A stretch of DNA of 64,000 nt from Lachnospiraceae bacterium MA2020. GTDB taxonomy: Bacteria > Bacillota > Clostridia > Lachnospirales > Lachnospiraceae. Of the stretch, positions 23,859 to 34,068 are shown one piece after another. Position 1 is the stretch's first letter. Each line of letters begins with the position of its first letter. The DNA lies in contig JQKK01000012.1 in NCBI GenBank assembly GCA_000746015.1, forward strand, positions 89,384-153,383, written 5' to 3'. Made by a program: the position numbers and the translations under genes. The notes beneath the pieces are model-generated. The model worked only from the letters and a program-made list of their open reading frames with translations. It had not been told where the DNA came from and did no database searches.

Positions 23859-24980
23859 ATGGGAGGATTTGATAAAAGCGGGAAATATGATGTGAGCAGT
23901 CTCGAAAAAAAATATGACTCTTACCTTGCACCTGCAGCTGAAATAAAGGTGGGGTCCTTCAAAATCGATGGAATGAAGATCCCAATAGTCTACATAAAGA
24001 TACAGCAGACGGTTAGAAACCGTGCAGGCACAGCAGAATTTGCGGTAAACGGTCTTTATGACTATGAAAAAAGAGAATGGTCAGAGGGACTGCTGAAAAA
24101 AATAGATGTAGGAATGAAGGTGACTATCAGCTTAGGATATGTGAAGTCAAAAAAAGAAGTTTTTTTTGGATATGTTGACTCCTATACAGTGTCCTATACA
24201 TCAAGCCAACAGCCTCAGATAGTAGTCACAGCACTTGATGGAATGGGAATCCTCATGAGCGGAGGAGCGAGAGTTGATTTCGGAAAAAAGAAAACTACCG
24301 AAATAGTAAAGGAACTCTTAGGTGAATGCGTGAGTGCAGGATTTGTAAATAAGATCACGGTCGATACTCTTCCGGAATTCAAGACGCAGCTGATGAAGGA
24401 AACAAGCTGCAGCAATTATGACTTTTTAAGCCAGATAGCGGAAATGAGTTTCATGAACTTCTGTGTGATAAATGGAGACATGCTGTTTACAAATCTTATG
24501 AAAAATACGTCGCCAATTATAGAGCTCACACTTGGAAGAGAGCTTTTGGAATATTCAAGAACCGTTTCGGTAACTAAAAATTCTGTAGGTTCTGTGACAG
24601 TTATCAGCAATGGAACACCGGATAAAAAAGAGGTTCGGGGCAAAGCTGATAAGCCCGGAAGTTTTGGAGATTCAGGCAAGACCGCAGCAGAGAAAGTAAA
24701 GGGACTAAACAAGACAGAAAGACATATAAGGATGAATTTTCTGCAGTCGGAAAAAGAATGTAAAGATATGGCACAGAATATCCTTGACTACATGAATTTA
24801 GGTTTTTCAGGAGGCATTGGCAAATCAGTAGGTCTTCCTGAGATAATTCCGGGAAGATTTATAAAATTAAAGGGAATAGATGATAAGTCAGACGGAAGTT
24901 ATTTTATCAGTGAAGTAACACAGACACTTTCGGAGGACGGATATACTACCGAATTTGAACTAAGCGGATTAAGGGGATAA
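23859..24980 (+). CDS. Spike hub protein (gpD/gp27-like, VgrG N-terminal half)
   Basis: A 373-residue phage late control gene D-type protein. An N-terminal beta domain (about 20-130: IVYIKIQQTVRNRAGTAEFAVN, GYVDSYTVSYT) is followed by the tube-mimicking beta domain and SYFISEVTQTLSEDGYTTEFELSG at the end, the typical last strand of gp27/VgrG hubs. It should form the trimeric hub under the tube. The OB-fold and needle portion is not in this gene but in the next one, three bases away; together they make a T4-like gp27 + gp5 pair rather than the fused Pvc8/VgrG. Confidence 0.85.
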   Translation: MGGFDKSGKYDVSSLEKKYDSYLAPAAEIKVGSFKIDGMKIPIVYIKIQQTVRNRAGTAEFAVNGLYDYEKREWSEGLLKKIDVGMKVTISLGYVKSKKEVFFGYVDSYTVSYTSSQQPQIVVTALDGMGILMSGGARVDFGKKKTTEIVKELLGECVSAGFVNKITVDTLPEFKTQLMKETSCSNYDFLSQIAEMSFMNFCVINGDMLFTNLMKNTSPIIELTLGRELLEYSRTVSVTKNSVGSVTVISNGTPDKKEVRGKADKPGSFGDSGKTAAEKVKGLNKTERHIRMNFLQSEKECKDMAQNILDYMNLGFSGGIGKSVGLPEIIPGRFIKLKGIDDKSDGSYFISEVTQTLSEDGYTTEFELSGLRG

Positions 24981-24983
24981 GGG

Positions 24984-25772
24984 ATGCCTTTCGATTTCTA
25001 TGATGAAGGCTTGAGTCAGTTTGATGATATAGAACGGCGCTCGAAACGGTATGGCCTCACACTGGCAAAAGTCACAAATATAAAAGATCCGGAAAACAGA
25101 AACAGGGTTTTGTGTAAGCCCATCACAGGTGAAAATGAAAAGAGCATTCTTGAAACCGAGTGGGCAGATGTTATACAGCCTATATCAGGAAAAAATGCGG
25201 GAACATTTCTTCTGCCGTCGGTCGATGACATTGTTCTCATAGCTTATCTGGACGGTGATCCTCATTGCCCTTATGTGGTTGGCGGTGTATGGGATAAGAC
25301 GAGCACAGCGCCATATACAATGAAGGATGGAAAGAATAACGATTACAGTTTCAAAACTCCGACCGGTTCGGAAATTCATTTTAAGGATGAAAAAGACAAG
25401 CAGTCGATAACGGTCAATACACCTAAAGGCACAAGTCTGGCTTTAGATGACGAGAAAGAAACTGTAACTGTAACTGATAAAAATAAAAAGAACAGTCTGA
25501 CCATAAAGATAAAAGACGGATCTATAGAGATAAAAGCCGAAAAGAAACTTTCAATAGCGGCGGGTGATACGTCGCTTATCCTGGAGTCAGGAGGAAAGGC
25601 AACTCTTAAGGCAAAAGGAGCCGTAAGTATAGATGGAAGTGATATAAAAGGAACTGCAAAGAGCGGACTGCAGCTTAAAGGCTCAACCGCAAAAGTCGAG
25701 GCGACAGGTAAACTTACACTCAAAGGTACTACAGCTGACCTGAAAGGACCTGCCGGAGTAAATATCAATTAG
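24984..25772 (+). CDS. Spike needle protein (gpV/gp5-like OB fold plus beta-helix)
   Basis: A 262-residue protein. Residues about 20-110 form the OB-fold typical of gpV/VgrG (GLTLAKVTNIKDPENRNRV, WADVIQP, FLLPSVDDIVLIAYLDGDPHCPYVVGGVW). Residues about 130-262 have the repetitive beta-helix of the needle: GSEIHFKDEKDK, then many short K/T/S/G-rich strands ending LKGTTADLKGPAGVNIN. It should form the trimeric needle capped by the PAAR-like protein encoded at 41698-42060. There is no extra C-terminal effector domain. Confidence 0.92.
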   Translation: MPFDFYDEGLSQFDDIERRSKRYGLTLAKVTNIKDPENRNRVLCKPITGENEKSILETEWADVIQPISGKNAGTFLLPSVDDIVLIAYLDGDPHCPYVVGGVWDKTSTAPYTMKDGKNNDYSFKTPTGSEIHFKDEKDKQSITVNTPKGTSLALDDEKETVTVTDKNKKNSLTIKIKDGSIEIKAEKKLSIAAGDTSLILESGGKATLKAKGAVSIDGSDIKGTAKSGLQLKGSTAKVEATGKLTLKGTTADLKGPAGVNIN

Positions 25773-25790
25773 TGGTATCGGGGGAATAAT

Positions 25791-26192
25791 ATGCAAAATG
25801 CAAAGGGTTTTTTAGGCAGTGGATGGAAATTTCCGATACAGCTTGATCCGAGAACCGGAAAGATCGCAACCTCATCACTTGAAGAAAATATAGAAGAATC
25901 GATCGGCATAATCCTTTCAACTTACAGGGGAGAGAGAGTTATGCGGCCGGAATTTGGCAGCAATGTGGCTGACTATATTTTTTCACCGGTCAATTATACC
26001 GAAAAAGAAACTATTGCCTATGAGTTGAATAACCAGCTTCTCATAGATGAGCCGAGGATAAAGGACATAGAGGTCGAGTGCTCTGACAGTGGAATTGACG
26101 GACGGCTGGATATAACTGTCAGCTATACAGTAAGAACTACCAATAACCGTTACAATAAAGTTTATCCGTTTTATAAGGATAATGAAGGCTGA
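25791..26192 (+). CDS. gp25-like baseplate wedge protein
   Basis: A 133-residue GPW/gp25-family protein. Diagnostic stretches are SLEENIEESIGIILSTYRGER, then RPEFGSNVADYIF, typical of the sheath-like handshake core that starts sheath polymerisation. The C-terminal beta hairpin is GRLDITVSYTVRTTNN. It lies before the two baseplate-J genes as in other CIS and phage baseplate operons. Start ATG 25791 has a GGGGGAA site. Confidence 0.92.
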   Translation: MQNAKGFLGSGWKFPIQLDPRTGKIATSSLEENIEESIGIILSTYRGERVMRPEFGSNVADYIFSPVNYTEKETIAYELNNQLLIDEPRIKDIEVECSDSGIDGRLDITVSYTVRTTNNRYNKVYPFYKDNEG

Positions 26193-26217
26193 AAAAGGCA
26201 TTCTTTGAGGGATACAG

Positions 26218-29145
26218 ATGAACTATTTTTCTTTGGTAAAAAGAAATAAAGAAGAAATAATGAAAACAGTGGAGGAACTGGCAAAGTCTTATGTTCCGCT
26301 CTGGCGCTTTGAGCCGGGAGACAGAAATGATCCCGGTGCAGCACTTGTGGAAATTTTTGCAGAGATGTTTGAAGGAACGATAGACCGCCTTAATGAAGCC
26401 CCCGAGCGTTTTTATTGTGAATATCTGAATATCCTTGGTGTTGAAGATGCGAGACCGGTAGCAGCAGAGGGCCTTGTACAGTTTAATGTGGCAGGAGCTG
26501 TGACTGATACTGTAAGAGTTCCGGAGAGGTCGCTGGTCTATATCCCGGACGAAGATGAAAACATCGTTTATGAGACGAGTCAGCCTATTGATGCTTATTA
26601 CAATGAAATTAAAGCTGCTTATTATCTTAATTCTATAGAAAACAGGATCGAAAAGCTTGATTTTAATGAAAGCGAAAATTTTTTTACAAAAGGTGATCAT
26701 GAGAACCTTCAAAAACATTGTTTCAGCATAACTCAGAATGAGATCTTTGCTCTTAAGGGTAAGGCAGAATTCAGACTGACTCTCAGAGCAGAAACAGATC
26801 ATATCAGAAATGAGGTTCTGAGCTGCCTGTCAGATAGAGAGCATGCAAGGTGGTTTTACAGGACGGAAGATGGAGAAAAACTGATCGATGAAATAAGCAT
26901 CGGGCTTGGAACTCTCCAAATGACGAAAAATGCAGAGGATGAGATCATAGCTGATGAAAACGGCAATTACAGCCTGCATTGTGATCTGACCGGAAACTGG
27001 GAAGATTTCCATCTGGAGGGTCTGACAGTCGGAGGTAATTCACTTAAAGGACTGCATGCAGATGAACTTTTTAATGGCGAATTTCCGATAATGATGGGAA
27101 AAGGCGGTTACTGTTTCGGACGGATACCTGCACCACTCGAGGAGTTTTACATTAAAAGCGATGCAGCTTTCAATAAAAAGGGTGCGGAAGTAAATATTCT
27201 GTTTGATCTTGATATAGTGACCTATACAACTTTTGATGATACGACTCCGCAGTACACCTACGGTGAAAACATCATTGATAAGAATGCAGCTGTGGCAGTC
27301 AGGGCGGAAGATGTATATATAAATGAGGTCGTATGGGAATACTACAACGGGATAGGTTGGAATTATATAGAGGCAAAGGGAACTGTAAATCCGTTTTCAG
27401 GTCAGAATGATGGAGCTCTGGCAGTACGATTTACGATTCCGGAAGACATAGAACCGACAGAAGTAAATGCAGAAGAAGGTTTTTATATAAGGGCGAGAGT
27501 AGTCAGTCTTGAAAATGGCTTTAGCTCGAGACCGAGATGGCTGCTCCCATTTGTTCGAAATGTGACAATTGACTGGAATTACAGCGAAGACAGAATACCT
27601 CAGCGCTTTGAGATGAGCAATAATGCCAAGACGGATATCGTTGAGGGATGGGACGGAAGATCATCAGTGAGACTAGATGTTTTTTCATCACTGGAGTCTG
27701 TATGTCCGTCAGTTTATCTCTGCTTTGAAAGACCGCTTAAGGGACTTCCGTTCTCAATGATGTTTGTAATGGAGAATAACAGCGTACTTTTAGAGCAGGC
27801 CAGGTATGAGATCTGGACAGGCAAACGTTTTGAAACAGTTCATGTAATAGATGATACGAATAATCTTTCACATTCAGGTCCTGTATATTGTTATTTTAAT
27901 ATTCCTTCCGAGGAAGGAGAGTTTTTTGGTCAGAGCGGATACTGGATGAAGATAAGTGCCGGACACAGGCCGGTTAAAAATGAAAGGTTATGCCCAAAAG
28001 TTGAAAAGATATTATTTAACGTGAGCAAAATTGAACAGTGCCGGCATGCAGAGGAAGAAATCTTTTCAAATGATGAATATGAAAAGAATAAAAAGATCAC
28101 TCTCCTGAATAAGCCGATACTGCAAATATGTGTCTGGGTCAATGAGACAGACAGGATAAAGGCGGAAGATGTTGCGAGGATAAAGCGAGAATATCCCCAC
28201 AGGATAAGGGAAATAGAAAGAGATGATGGTGGAGTTGACTACTGGCTCAGATGGCATCAGGTCAGGAAAAACGACATTATTGAAAATAATAGCCGTGTCT
28301 ATTGGCTTGATCCTTATAATGGGGAGATTACTTTCGGGGACGGTATCTACGGAATGATACTTCCCGAAGGATTTGAAAACGTCATGGTTGAATATGTTTA
28401 TGGTGGCGGAACGAGCGGAAATGCTGAACGTGGAGTCTTAAAGGAATTCCTTATACCGATTCCGAGGATAGAGTCGCTTACTAATATTACGGCACTGACA
28501 GGTGGAATGGGCAAGGGAAACAGAAATCGCCTTTTAAGATACGGCAAATACAGGGTACGTCATCACAACAGAGCCGTGTCCATAGACGATTTTGACAATC
28601 TGGTATATGAGAATTTTGGAAATATCGCGCATGTAAAGAGTTTTGATGGTCTTGACGCAGAGGGAAAGAAGGCAGCAGGACACGTTACAGTCGTTATAAA
28701 TGGAATGCTTGAGGGCAATGAACGGACAGAAAAGGAACTCTGTTCAAAGGTCAAACATTTCCTTGAAAAAAACTGTGACTGTACGCTGGCGGGCTCAGGA
28801 CTTTTGGAAGTAAGGACAGCTATTAAGATAGAAATAGTTGCTGACGTCTCAGTGGCCATTATTAATCCTGATAAGGCTGCGGAAACGCAGGAGAAGGTCA
28901 AGGAAACTATCAGGAAACTAATCGATGAGAAATGGAGAGCCCGTGAGATCGGCGACCAGATAAGAATCAATGAGGTTTACAAGGCATTAAAAGCTGTCAG
29001 AAATATACGGAGCATAAGAAAGATCATCTTTGAAGGCAGATGGTATGAAAACGGGAAAAGAATGCTTGCTCCCGTAGAGACAAATTCTCAGTTCCCTTAT
29101 GCAACCGTAAAATCAGGTGAACACAAAGTAAACATCGAGTTATAG
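26218..29145 (+). CDS. Baseplate J-like wedge protein (Pvc11-type)
   Basis: A large (975-residue) baseplate component. The N-terminus (PLWRFEPGDRNDPGAALVEIFAEM ... RLNEAPERFYCEYLNILG) is characteristic of the larger gp6/J-like wedge protein of eCIS. Conserved later blocks are GEITFGDGIYGMILPEG, VEYVYGGGTSGNAERG and HHNRAVSIDDFDNLVYENFGNIAHVKSF, the J-family core. It should build the baseplate ring together with the next protein. Its length is within the range of Pvc11/Afp11 relatives. Confidence 0.9.
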   Translation: MNYFSLVKRNKEEIMKTVEELAKSYVPLWRFEPGDRNDPGAALVEIFAEMFEGTIDRLNEAPERFYCEYLNILGVEDARPVAAEGLVQFNVAGAVTDTVRVPERSLVYIPDEDENIVYETSQPIDAYYNEIKAAYYLNSIENRIEKLDFNESENFFTKGDHENLQKHCFSITQNEIFALKGKAEFRLTLRAETDHIRNEVLSCLSDREHARWFYRTEDGEKLIDEISIGLGTLQMTKNAEDEIIADENGNYSLHCDLTGNWEDFHLEGLTVGGNSLKGLHADELFNGEFPIMMGKGGYCFGRIPAPLEEFYIKSDAAFNKKGAEVNILFDLDIVTYTTFDDTTPQYTYGENIIDKNAAVAVRAEDVYINEVVWEYYNGIGWNYIEAKGTVNPFSGQNDGALAVRFTIPEDIEPTEVNAEEGFYIRARVVSLENGFSSRPRWLLPFVRNVTIDWNYSEDRIPQRFEMSNNAKTDIVEGWDGRSSVRLDVFSSLESVCPSVYLCFERPLKGLPFSMMFVMENNSVLLEQARYEIWTGKRFETVHVIDDTNNLSHSGPVYCYFNIPSEEGEFFGQSGYWMKISAGHRPVKNERLCPKVEKILFNVSKIEQCRHAEEEIFSNDEYEKNKKITLLNKPILQICVWVNETDRIKAEDVARIKREYPHRIREIERDDGGVDYWLRWHQVRKNDIIENNSRVYWLDPYNGEITFGDGIYGMILPEGFENVMVEYVYGGGTSGNAERGVLKEFLIPIPRIESLTNITALTGGMGKGNRNRLLRYGKYRVRHHNRAVSIDDFDNLVYENFGNIAHVKSFDGLDAEGKKAAGHVTVVINGMLEGNERTEKELCSKVKHFLEKNCDCTLAGSGLLEVRTAIKIEIVADVSVAIINPDKAAETQEKVKETIRKLIDEKWRAREIGDQIRINEVYKALKAVRNIRSIRKIIFEGRWYENGKRMLAPVETNSQFPYATVKSGEHKVNIEL

Positions 29146-29158
29146 GCACGAGGTTGGT

Positions 29159-31192
29159 ATGATTCAGGCGAAAAATCTTGATAATCAGAATTTCACAGAT
29201 ATCACAGAGAGTGCGGTTTCACGGATACCCAATTATTCTGATAACTGGACGAATTTTAATCTCTCAGACCCGGGAATCACGCTGATAGACCTATTTGCGT
29301 GGTATAAAGAAATGGAGCAGTATGCGATCAATTATTACAGTGATGCGATCGCAGAGAGGCTTCTCGGTCTTATCGGGTTAAAAAGGGAGCATTCGAGGGC
29401 TGCTGAGTGCCTTATTCATATTGACGAGAAGAATTCGCGTTTCCGTCCTAAGTATTCAAAACTCATTACCAATGAGGGGATAATTTTTGAAACTGATGAG
29501 GAAATACCTGAAAGAATTCCCAAGATCAAAGAAATACTGATAGGAGAAAACGGAAACGAAACGAGTGTCAGTGGTATTTTGATGGAAGGTGTTGACATAC
29601 ACCCATTTGGAGAAATCGGGAAACGCTCTTCAAAACTTATATTAGTTTTTGAAGATATCAATTCTGATACGGTGACAGTTACTTTCGACATATTGGATCA
29701 TGGCGGAAGAAAACGAAATGAAAAAGATGAGCTCAGTGAGGCTCCGAGGATTATAGAATGGCGCTGGGAAGGAAGTGAAGAGGATTGTGTAGTATGGGAT
29801 GAAACCAATTCGCTTTCCAAAAGCGGCAGGATAAGGTTTAAGGTACAGGGAAAAAGGCTTGTCGGAAACCTCATCGATGCAGGATGTGAAGAAGAGGTCA
29901 TAATAAGTCAGATCGTTTGCGGAGATTTCAAAGCAAAACAGAAGAAAACGATTGCAAAGACTGAATATAGGAAGATTGAGAGGAAGGGAAGGATAAGGAT
30001 AGATCTGGCAGACTATTCAATTCCTGACTATGCTGTCAGTTTATTCATAAGGACAAAAAAGGGCTGGGAGCAGCTGCCATACGAGCCAGAGTATTCGGAG
30101 GATATGACCGTCAGGAGTGTTACTGCAGATACATCAAAGGCAGCAGAGGATGAGGAGGATAATCTAAAGATCGTCTATGCCGATGCACTTATCTATGAAG
30201 ACCTTTTCTTTGACTCGACGGGAATGCCGGGGCAGGAGATACAGCTTACCTTAAACCACAAGATGCCTCTGGAGACAAAATTCATACTGACAGCTGATAC
30301 CCTGATGCCGGATGGCAGCATATCCGAAGAAGAATGGGTAGAGGTTACGGATTTTTATTCTGCTGATGAAAGATCAAGAGTTTTTATATATGACTACGAA
30401 AATGAAAAGATAATTTTCGGTGACGGACAAAAAGGTGCGATAGTTCCGAGAGGAGAAAAAGCAATCTTTATTTCCGGGATGGAAATTTCAGAGTGTTCGG
30501 GCGGCAACATACCGCGTAATGCAGGTCTTAAATTTGTTGATGACGAGATGGAAGTTGAAAACACAGAGGCGTATTTTGGCAGGCACAGAGAAAGAATTAA
30601 GGAAATGATGATGCGCTGCCGCAACAGGATAAGCAGCTCGAAGAAGTGTGTTACGATTGCGGATTATGAGAGGGCAGCTTATGAAACGCCGGGACTGAGA
30701 GTTGCGAGAGCAAGGGCAGTCACGGGATTTGACAGGCAGGAGCCTACGAGAGTCAGCCGTTATCCGGTGGTAACAGTTGTCGTCATACCCGAGTCTGATC
30801 GGGAAAAACCACAGCCGGACGAAAGATTTCTTAGGGCAGTCAGGAGAAATCTGGAGGATAGGAGAATTATTGGAACTCTTGTCAGGGTAAGCGGACCGGT
30901 CTATATACCAATAGACATTAGGATAGAGGCAATGACCTCCGGAAAAGTAACGGATGAAGAGGTCAGAGGAAAGATAGGACAGGCGCTCGCGCTTGGATTT
31001 CAGAGATTGATAGGAGATCCGATTTTTGAAGGAGATATAGAGGCAGCTGTTTCAGAAATTCCGGATATTATGAGTGTTACAAGACTTGAGATCTCGACAA
31101 GTTCACCGGAATGTTATAAAGATGCATACGGATATATGGAAATACCTAAAGATGGTATACCGTTTCTTAGAAAATTAAGATTTAGAGGATAA
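29159..31192 (+). CDS. Second baseplate J-like wedge protein (Pvc12-type)
   Basis: A 677-residue protein with the second eCIS wedge N-terminus (VSRIPNYSDNWTNFNLSDPGITLIDLFAWYKEMEQYAINYYSDAIAERLLGLIG) and J-type core features: FGDGQKGAIVPRGE, GGNIPRNAG, and a domain from about residue 500 with KCVTIADYERAAYETPG and VARARAVTG. A C-terminal wing contains PVYIPIDIRIEA. It forms the heterodimeric wedge with the preceding protein (family knowledge). It lies 13 bases after it and four before the next gene. Confidence 0.88.
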   Translation: MIQAKNLDNQNFTDITESAVSRIPNYSDNWTNFNLSDPGITLIDLFAWYKEMEQYAINYYSDAIAERLLGLIGLKREHSRAAECLIHIDEKNSRFRPKYSKLITNEGIIFETDEEIPERIPKIKEILIGENGNETSVSGILMEGVDIHPFGEIGKRSSKLILVFEDINSDTVTVTFDILDHGGRKRNEKDELSEAPRIIEWRWEGSEEDCVVWDETNSLSKSGRIRFKVQGKRLVGNLIDAGCEEEVIISQIVCGDFKAKQKKTIAKTEYRKIERKGRIRIDLADYSIPDYAVSLFIRTKKGWEQLPYEPEYSEDMTVRSVTADTSKAAEDEEDNLKIVYADALIYEDLFFDSTGMPGQEIQLTLNHKMPLETKFILTADTLMPDGSISEEEWVEVTDFYSADERSRVFIYDYENEKIIFGDGQKGAIVPRGEKAIFISGMEISECSGGNIPRNAGLKFVDDEMEVENTEAYFGRHRERIKEMMMRCRNRISSSKKCVTIADYERAAYETPGLRVARARAVTGFDRQEPTRVSRYPVVTVVVIPESDREKPQPDERFLRAVRRNLEDRRIIGTLVRVSGPVYIPIDIRIEAMTSGKVTDEEVRGKIGQALALGFQRLIGDPIFEGDIEAAVSEIPDIMSVTRLEISTSSPECYKDAYGYMEIPKDGIPFLRKLRFRG

Positions 31193-31196
31193 GCGG

Positions 31197-32306
31197 ATGG
31201 GCAAGAGTCAGAAAAAATTGAACTATATGAGAGCAGAAGACTGGCTCCTGTGTAAAAGGCGGGGCTTTATTCAGGACGGAGACAGTCTTAAGCTGGACCT
31301 TGAAAATACAAGAAGTGCCTTTCTGATCTTGCCGGTAATTGACAGCGGTGAGCATGGTTTCTTTTGGGATAGGATAGTACTTAGTGGTTCTTTTCCGGAA
31401 GATGCTGCTGTGACCATATATGCAAAGGCGTGGGATGGAAACGATCCGGTAGACGTACTTGAAAAGTTTGAAATGCCTCAAACGGACGAGAAGATAAGGA
31501 AAAAACTCTATGATCTTACAGGTCAGCCCAAAGCAAGATTTTCAGATGCTCTTTTATACATCGAAGGCCAGAAACTGTTTCTTGCTTTTGAGTTTTCGGC
31601 CGGCGGCCGAGATGCGCCGGAGCTTACAGGGATATCACTTACTGTAGGCGGAGATCATATGACAGATTACCTGCCTCCGATATACAGGCGTGATGATTTC
31701 ACAAAACGCTTTCTGTCTATATTTAACAGTATGTTTCTTGATCTTGAAAGCCTGATAGATGATATTCCAAAGCTTTTTGATACAGATAGTGATAATCCCG
31801 AGATAATAAGAATGCTTTCATCATGGCTTGCAATCTCCGGTTCATATTATAGAGACGATGAGCTAAAAGAGTGGAATAAGACAGCGTTTGCTGATTATGA
31901 AAATCTGTACACAAAAAAAGGTATCGAGAGAAGTATAAAGAGAATGACGGGAAAGGATGCTCTCGTGATCGAGCACTTTGAAGTCGATCCTCATTCGGCA
32001 TTAAACAATGACTCAAAACTGTATGAAAGACTTTACGGGGATGATCCGTTTACGTTTTTTGTTCTTCTTCCGGAGGATACTTTTAGGGACAGGGAAGAAA
32101 AAGAGGTATTCCTGAATAATCTAAATAGTGTGATACCAGCCGGAAGAAAGATGGAACTGATCATATTGAAACAGGGAATACAGCTTGACTGGCATTCCTA
32201 TCTGGGAGTTAATTCCGTGATAGGTGATTACACGAAAGTTAAAATAGGTGATAATACAGCACTGCAGTTTGACACTGTGATCGGAGGAGACGAAGCTGAT
32301 GGCTAA
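31197..32306 (+). CDS. Phage tail protein I-like baseplate protein
   Basis: A 369-residue protein. From about residue 150 it has the tail protein I pattern: MTDYLPPIYRRDDFTKRFLSIF, LESLIDDIPKLFD, and LSSWLAIS with NLYTKKGIERSIKRM and a late FFVLLPE. The first 150 residues are a separate beta-rich domain. Tail protein I sits at the periphery of the J-wedge and links fibres. It overlaps the next gene by eight bases, so they are coupled. Confidence 0.82.
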   Translation: MGKSQKKLNYMRAEDWLLCKRRGFIQDGDSLKLDLENTRSAFLILPVIDSGEHGFFWDRIVLSGSFPEDAAVTIYAKAWDGNDPVDVLEKFEMPQTDEKIRKKLYDLTGQPKARFSDALLYIEGQKLFLAFEFSAGGRDAPELTGISLTVGGDHMTDYLPPIYRRDDFTKRFLSIFNSMFLDLESLIDDIPKLFDTDSDNPEIIRMLSSWLAISGSYYRDDELKEWNKTAFADYENLYTKKGIERSIKRMTGKDALVIEHFEVDPHSALNNDSKLYERLYGDDPFTFFVLLPEDTFRDREEKEVFLNNLNSVIPAGRKMELIILKQGIQLDWHSYLGVNSVIGDYTKVKIGDNTALQFDTVIGGDEADG

Positions 32307-34065
32307 TGATTTTTTTCCAGTAGAGAGGAATAGATATTTTTACGGCAAGCTGTTGACAGTCAAGGATTTTGAGGCAGAGCAAAATTACAACCGCAATAAA
32401 CACAGATTTACAAACATTGCAATTAACGGTGCGGGCGTAGTATACGGTCTGGGAGTAACGGCTAATGATGATACGACTCTTCTGATCGAGAGCGGATTTG
32501 CGATAGATTATGAAGGACAGGAAATAGTCATAGAAGAGGCTCTTATAAGAAAACTCCCAATGATCGATGGCTATGAGAAAATTGGAGACTCGACTGATGC
32601 ATGGTTGGCAGTCGCTTATGAGGAAAAGCCTACAAACCCGGTAAATGCTGTAAATACCGGAACAAGCGGAAATAGTGAATACAATATGACCCGCGAAGGC
32701 TATAGACTTTTCTTAAGTGCTGAGAAACCGGACTTTAAGGAAATACTTGAAAGTAATGGATATAAAAATGTTAATACAATCTATTCGGATAAGAAACTTT
32801 CTATAGTCATGGCGGTTGATGATATCGTCGTTGCCGGCACTGATCTGAATATTCATTTTCTGATCGTAAAGGACTATGATACACCTCCGATAAATTTCGT
32901 GCTTTCCGGTGAAAGTGAATTTACGGAGAGCGGAGTTGTCGAGCTGGTTTATTCGCAGGCATCAAATGAGAAAAGACAGTGCATGATAGTGGATGTTCCG
33001 ACACATATTAACGGTGTGACCGAGTATATAGGTCAGCTTTTCAGCAGGAATGTCGAGCTGAGCATAGAGATAGGCTCAAGAAATTACAAGAATTATATAA
33101 AAATTCCGGCTGAAGTAAATGCAACGGCCTCAGAGAGAGACGCCGAAGATCTGAGGAGAAAGAGAGATAATCTTGCAGTTCATTTAAGAGAAAAGAATGT
33201 TCCGATATATCTTGCGAAGATAGAGCTTATACATTCGACGGCAAGCATGTTTATCAATACGATAACTGACCTGCCTTTTGAGCAGAGAGTAAGGCGTAAT
33301 GCGTTTGGTTCTTTCAAAAACGGCGGACTTGTAAATGTTGAGACAAAGGTCAGAAGGATAGAGTACTGGCAGAAACCTGATGTAAAGTCTTCATTTAATC
33401 CTAAGAGCGGAAAGCTTTCATTTGATTTCGGTATTCCTGTACCCGAACAGTATGATTATTCAGTCTGTCACGGTGTAGTAGACCTCGAAATGCCGGGAGG
33501 AATAAAAGTTAATTCGAGATTTTATTCGGATGAAATTCCTCATGGACTTGGTGCCGGAACAGTTGATGTTAGACTTTCAATAGAATTTATGACACCGAAT
33601 AATGGCAAGGCGGTCCTCTTTGGAAATAAGGAAGTTTTCAAATCAAAGAATTCGGGGATCAATCCGCCATGGGCTGAGACCGCAGTGGTAGTTTTCCCAG
33701 AAAAAGGAACAATGAAGATAGGTGTATGGCTCCATGATACTGTGGACGGAAACAGGATCAGAGTACACTATTTTGCACAGAAACCGGAAAGAGACACTGA
33801 CAGGATCTACGACAGATCAAAGCCAGTAGTAAGGATACTTCCTGAGGTCACAAGACTTTCGGCAGGTGATAAGTTACATTTCAGAGCAATTGTAGAAGGA
33901 TGCGATGACAAGAATGTAACATTCAGAGTCGAGGAAGAAGGCGGCGGAGTTATCGATGCAAACGGAGTATATCAGGCACCGGAACAGACCGGAACCTATG
34001 AGATCATTGCTGCATCGACAGCCGATCCGGATGTTACCGCAAGTGCATATGTTATAGTGGAGTAA
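32299..34065 (+). CDS. eCIS baseplate/fibre-associated protein with C-terminal Ig-like domain
   Basis: A 588-residue protein whose N-terminus (NRYFYGKLLTVKDFEAEQNYN, NGAGVVYGLGV, SGFAIDYEGQEIV) is a recurring signature of eCIS loci in Actinobacteria and others (from memory). Residues about 360-500 are beta-rich, and the last ~85 residues (VVRILPEVTRLSAGDKLHFRA ... YQAPEQTGTYEIIAASTADP) look like a bacterial Ig-like fold. Such domains often bind surfaces. As the only fibre-like candidate after tail protein I, it could serve target or membrane contact; this is inference. Confidence 0.65.
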   Translation: MANDFFPVERNRYFYGKLLTVKDFEAEQNYNRNKHRFTNIAINGAGVVYGLGVTANDDTTLLIESGFAIDYEGQEIVIEEALIRKLPMIDGYEKIGDSTDAWLAVAYEEKPTNPVNAVNTGTSGNSEYNMTREGYRLFLSAEKPDFKEILESNGYKNVNTIYSDKKLSIVMAVDDIVVAGTDLNIHFLIVKDYDTPPINFVLSGESEFTESGVVELVYSQASNEKRQCMIVDVPTHINGVTEYIGQLFSRNVELSIEIGSRNYKNYIKIPAEVNATASERDAEDLRRKRDNLAVHLREKNVPIYLAKIELIHSTASMFINTITDLPFEQRVRRNAFGSFKNGGLVNVETKVRRIEYWQKPDVKSSFNPKSGKLSFDFGIPVPEQYDYSVCHGVVDLEMPGGIKVNSRFYSDEIPHGLGAGTVDVRLSIEFMTPNNGKAVLFGNKEVFKSKNSGINPPWAETAVVVFPEKGTMKIGVWLHDTVDGNRIRVHYFAQKPERDTDRIYDRSKPVVRILPEVTRLSAGDKLHFRAIVEGCDDKNVTFRVEEEGGGVIDANGVYQAPEQTGTYEIIAASTADPDVTASAYVIVE

Positions 34066-34068
34066 CTT

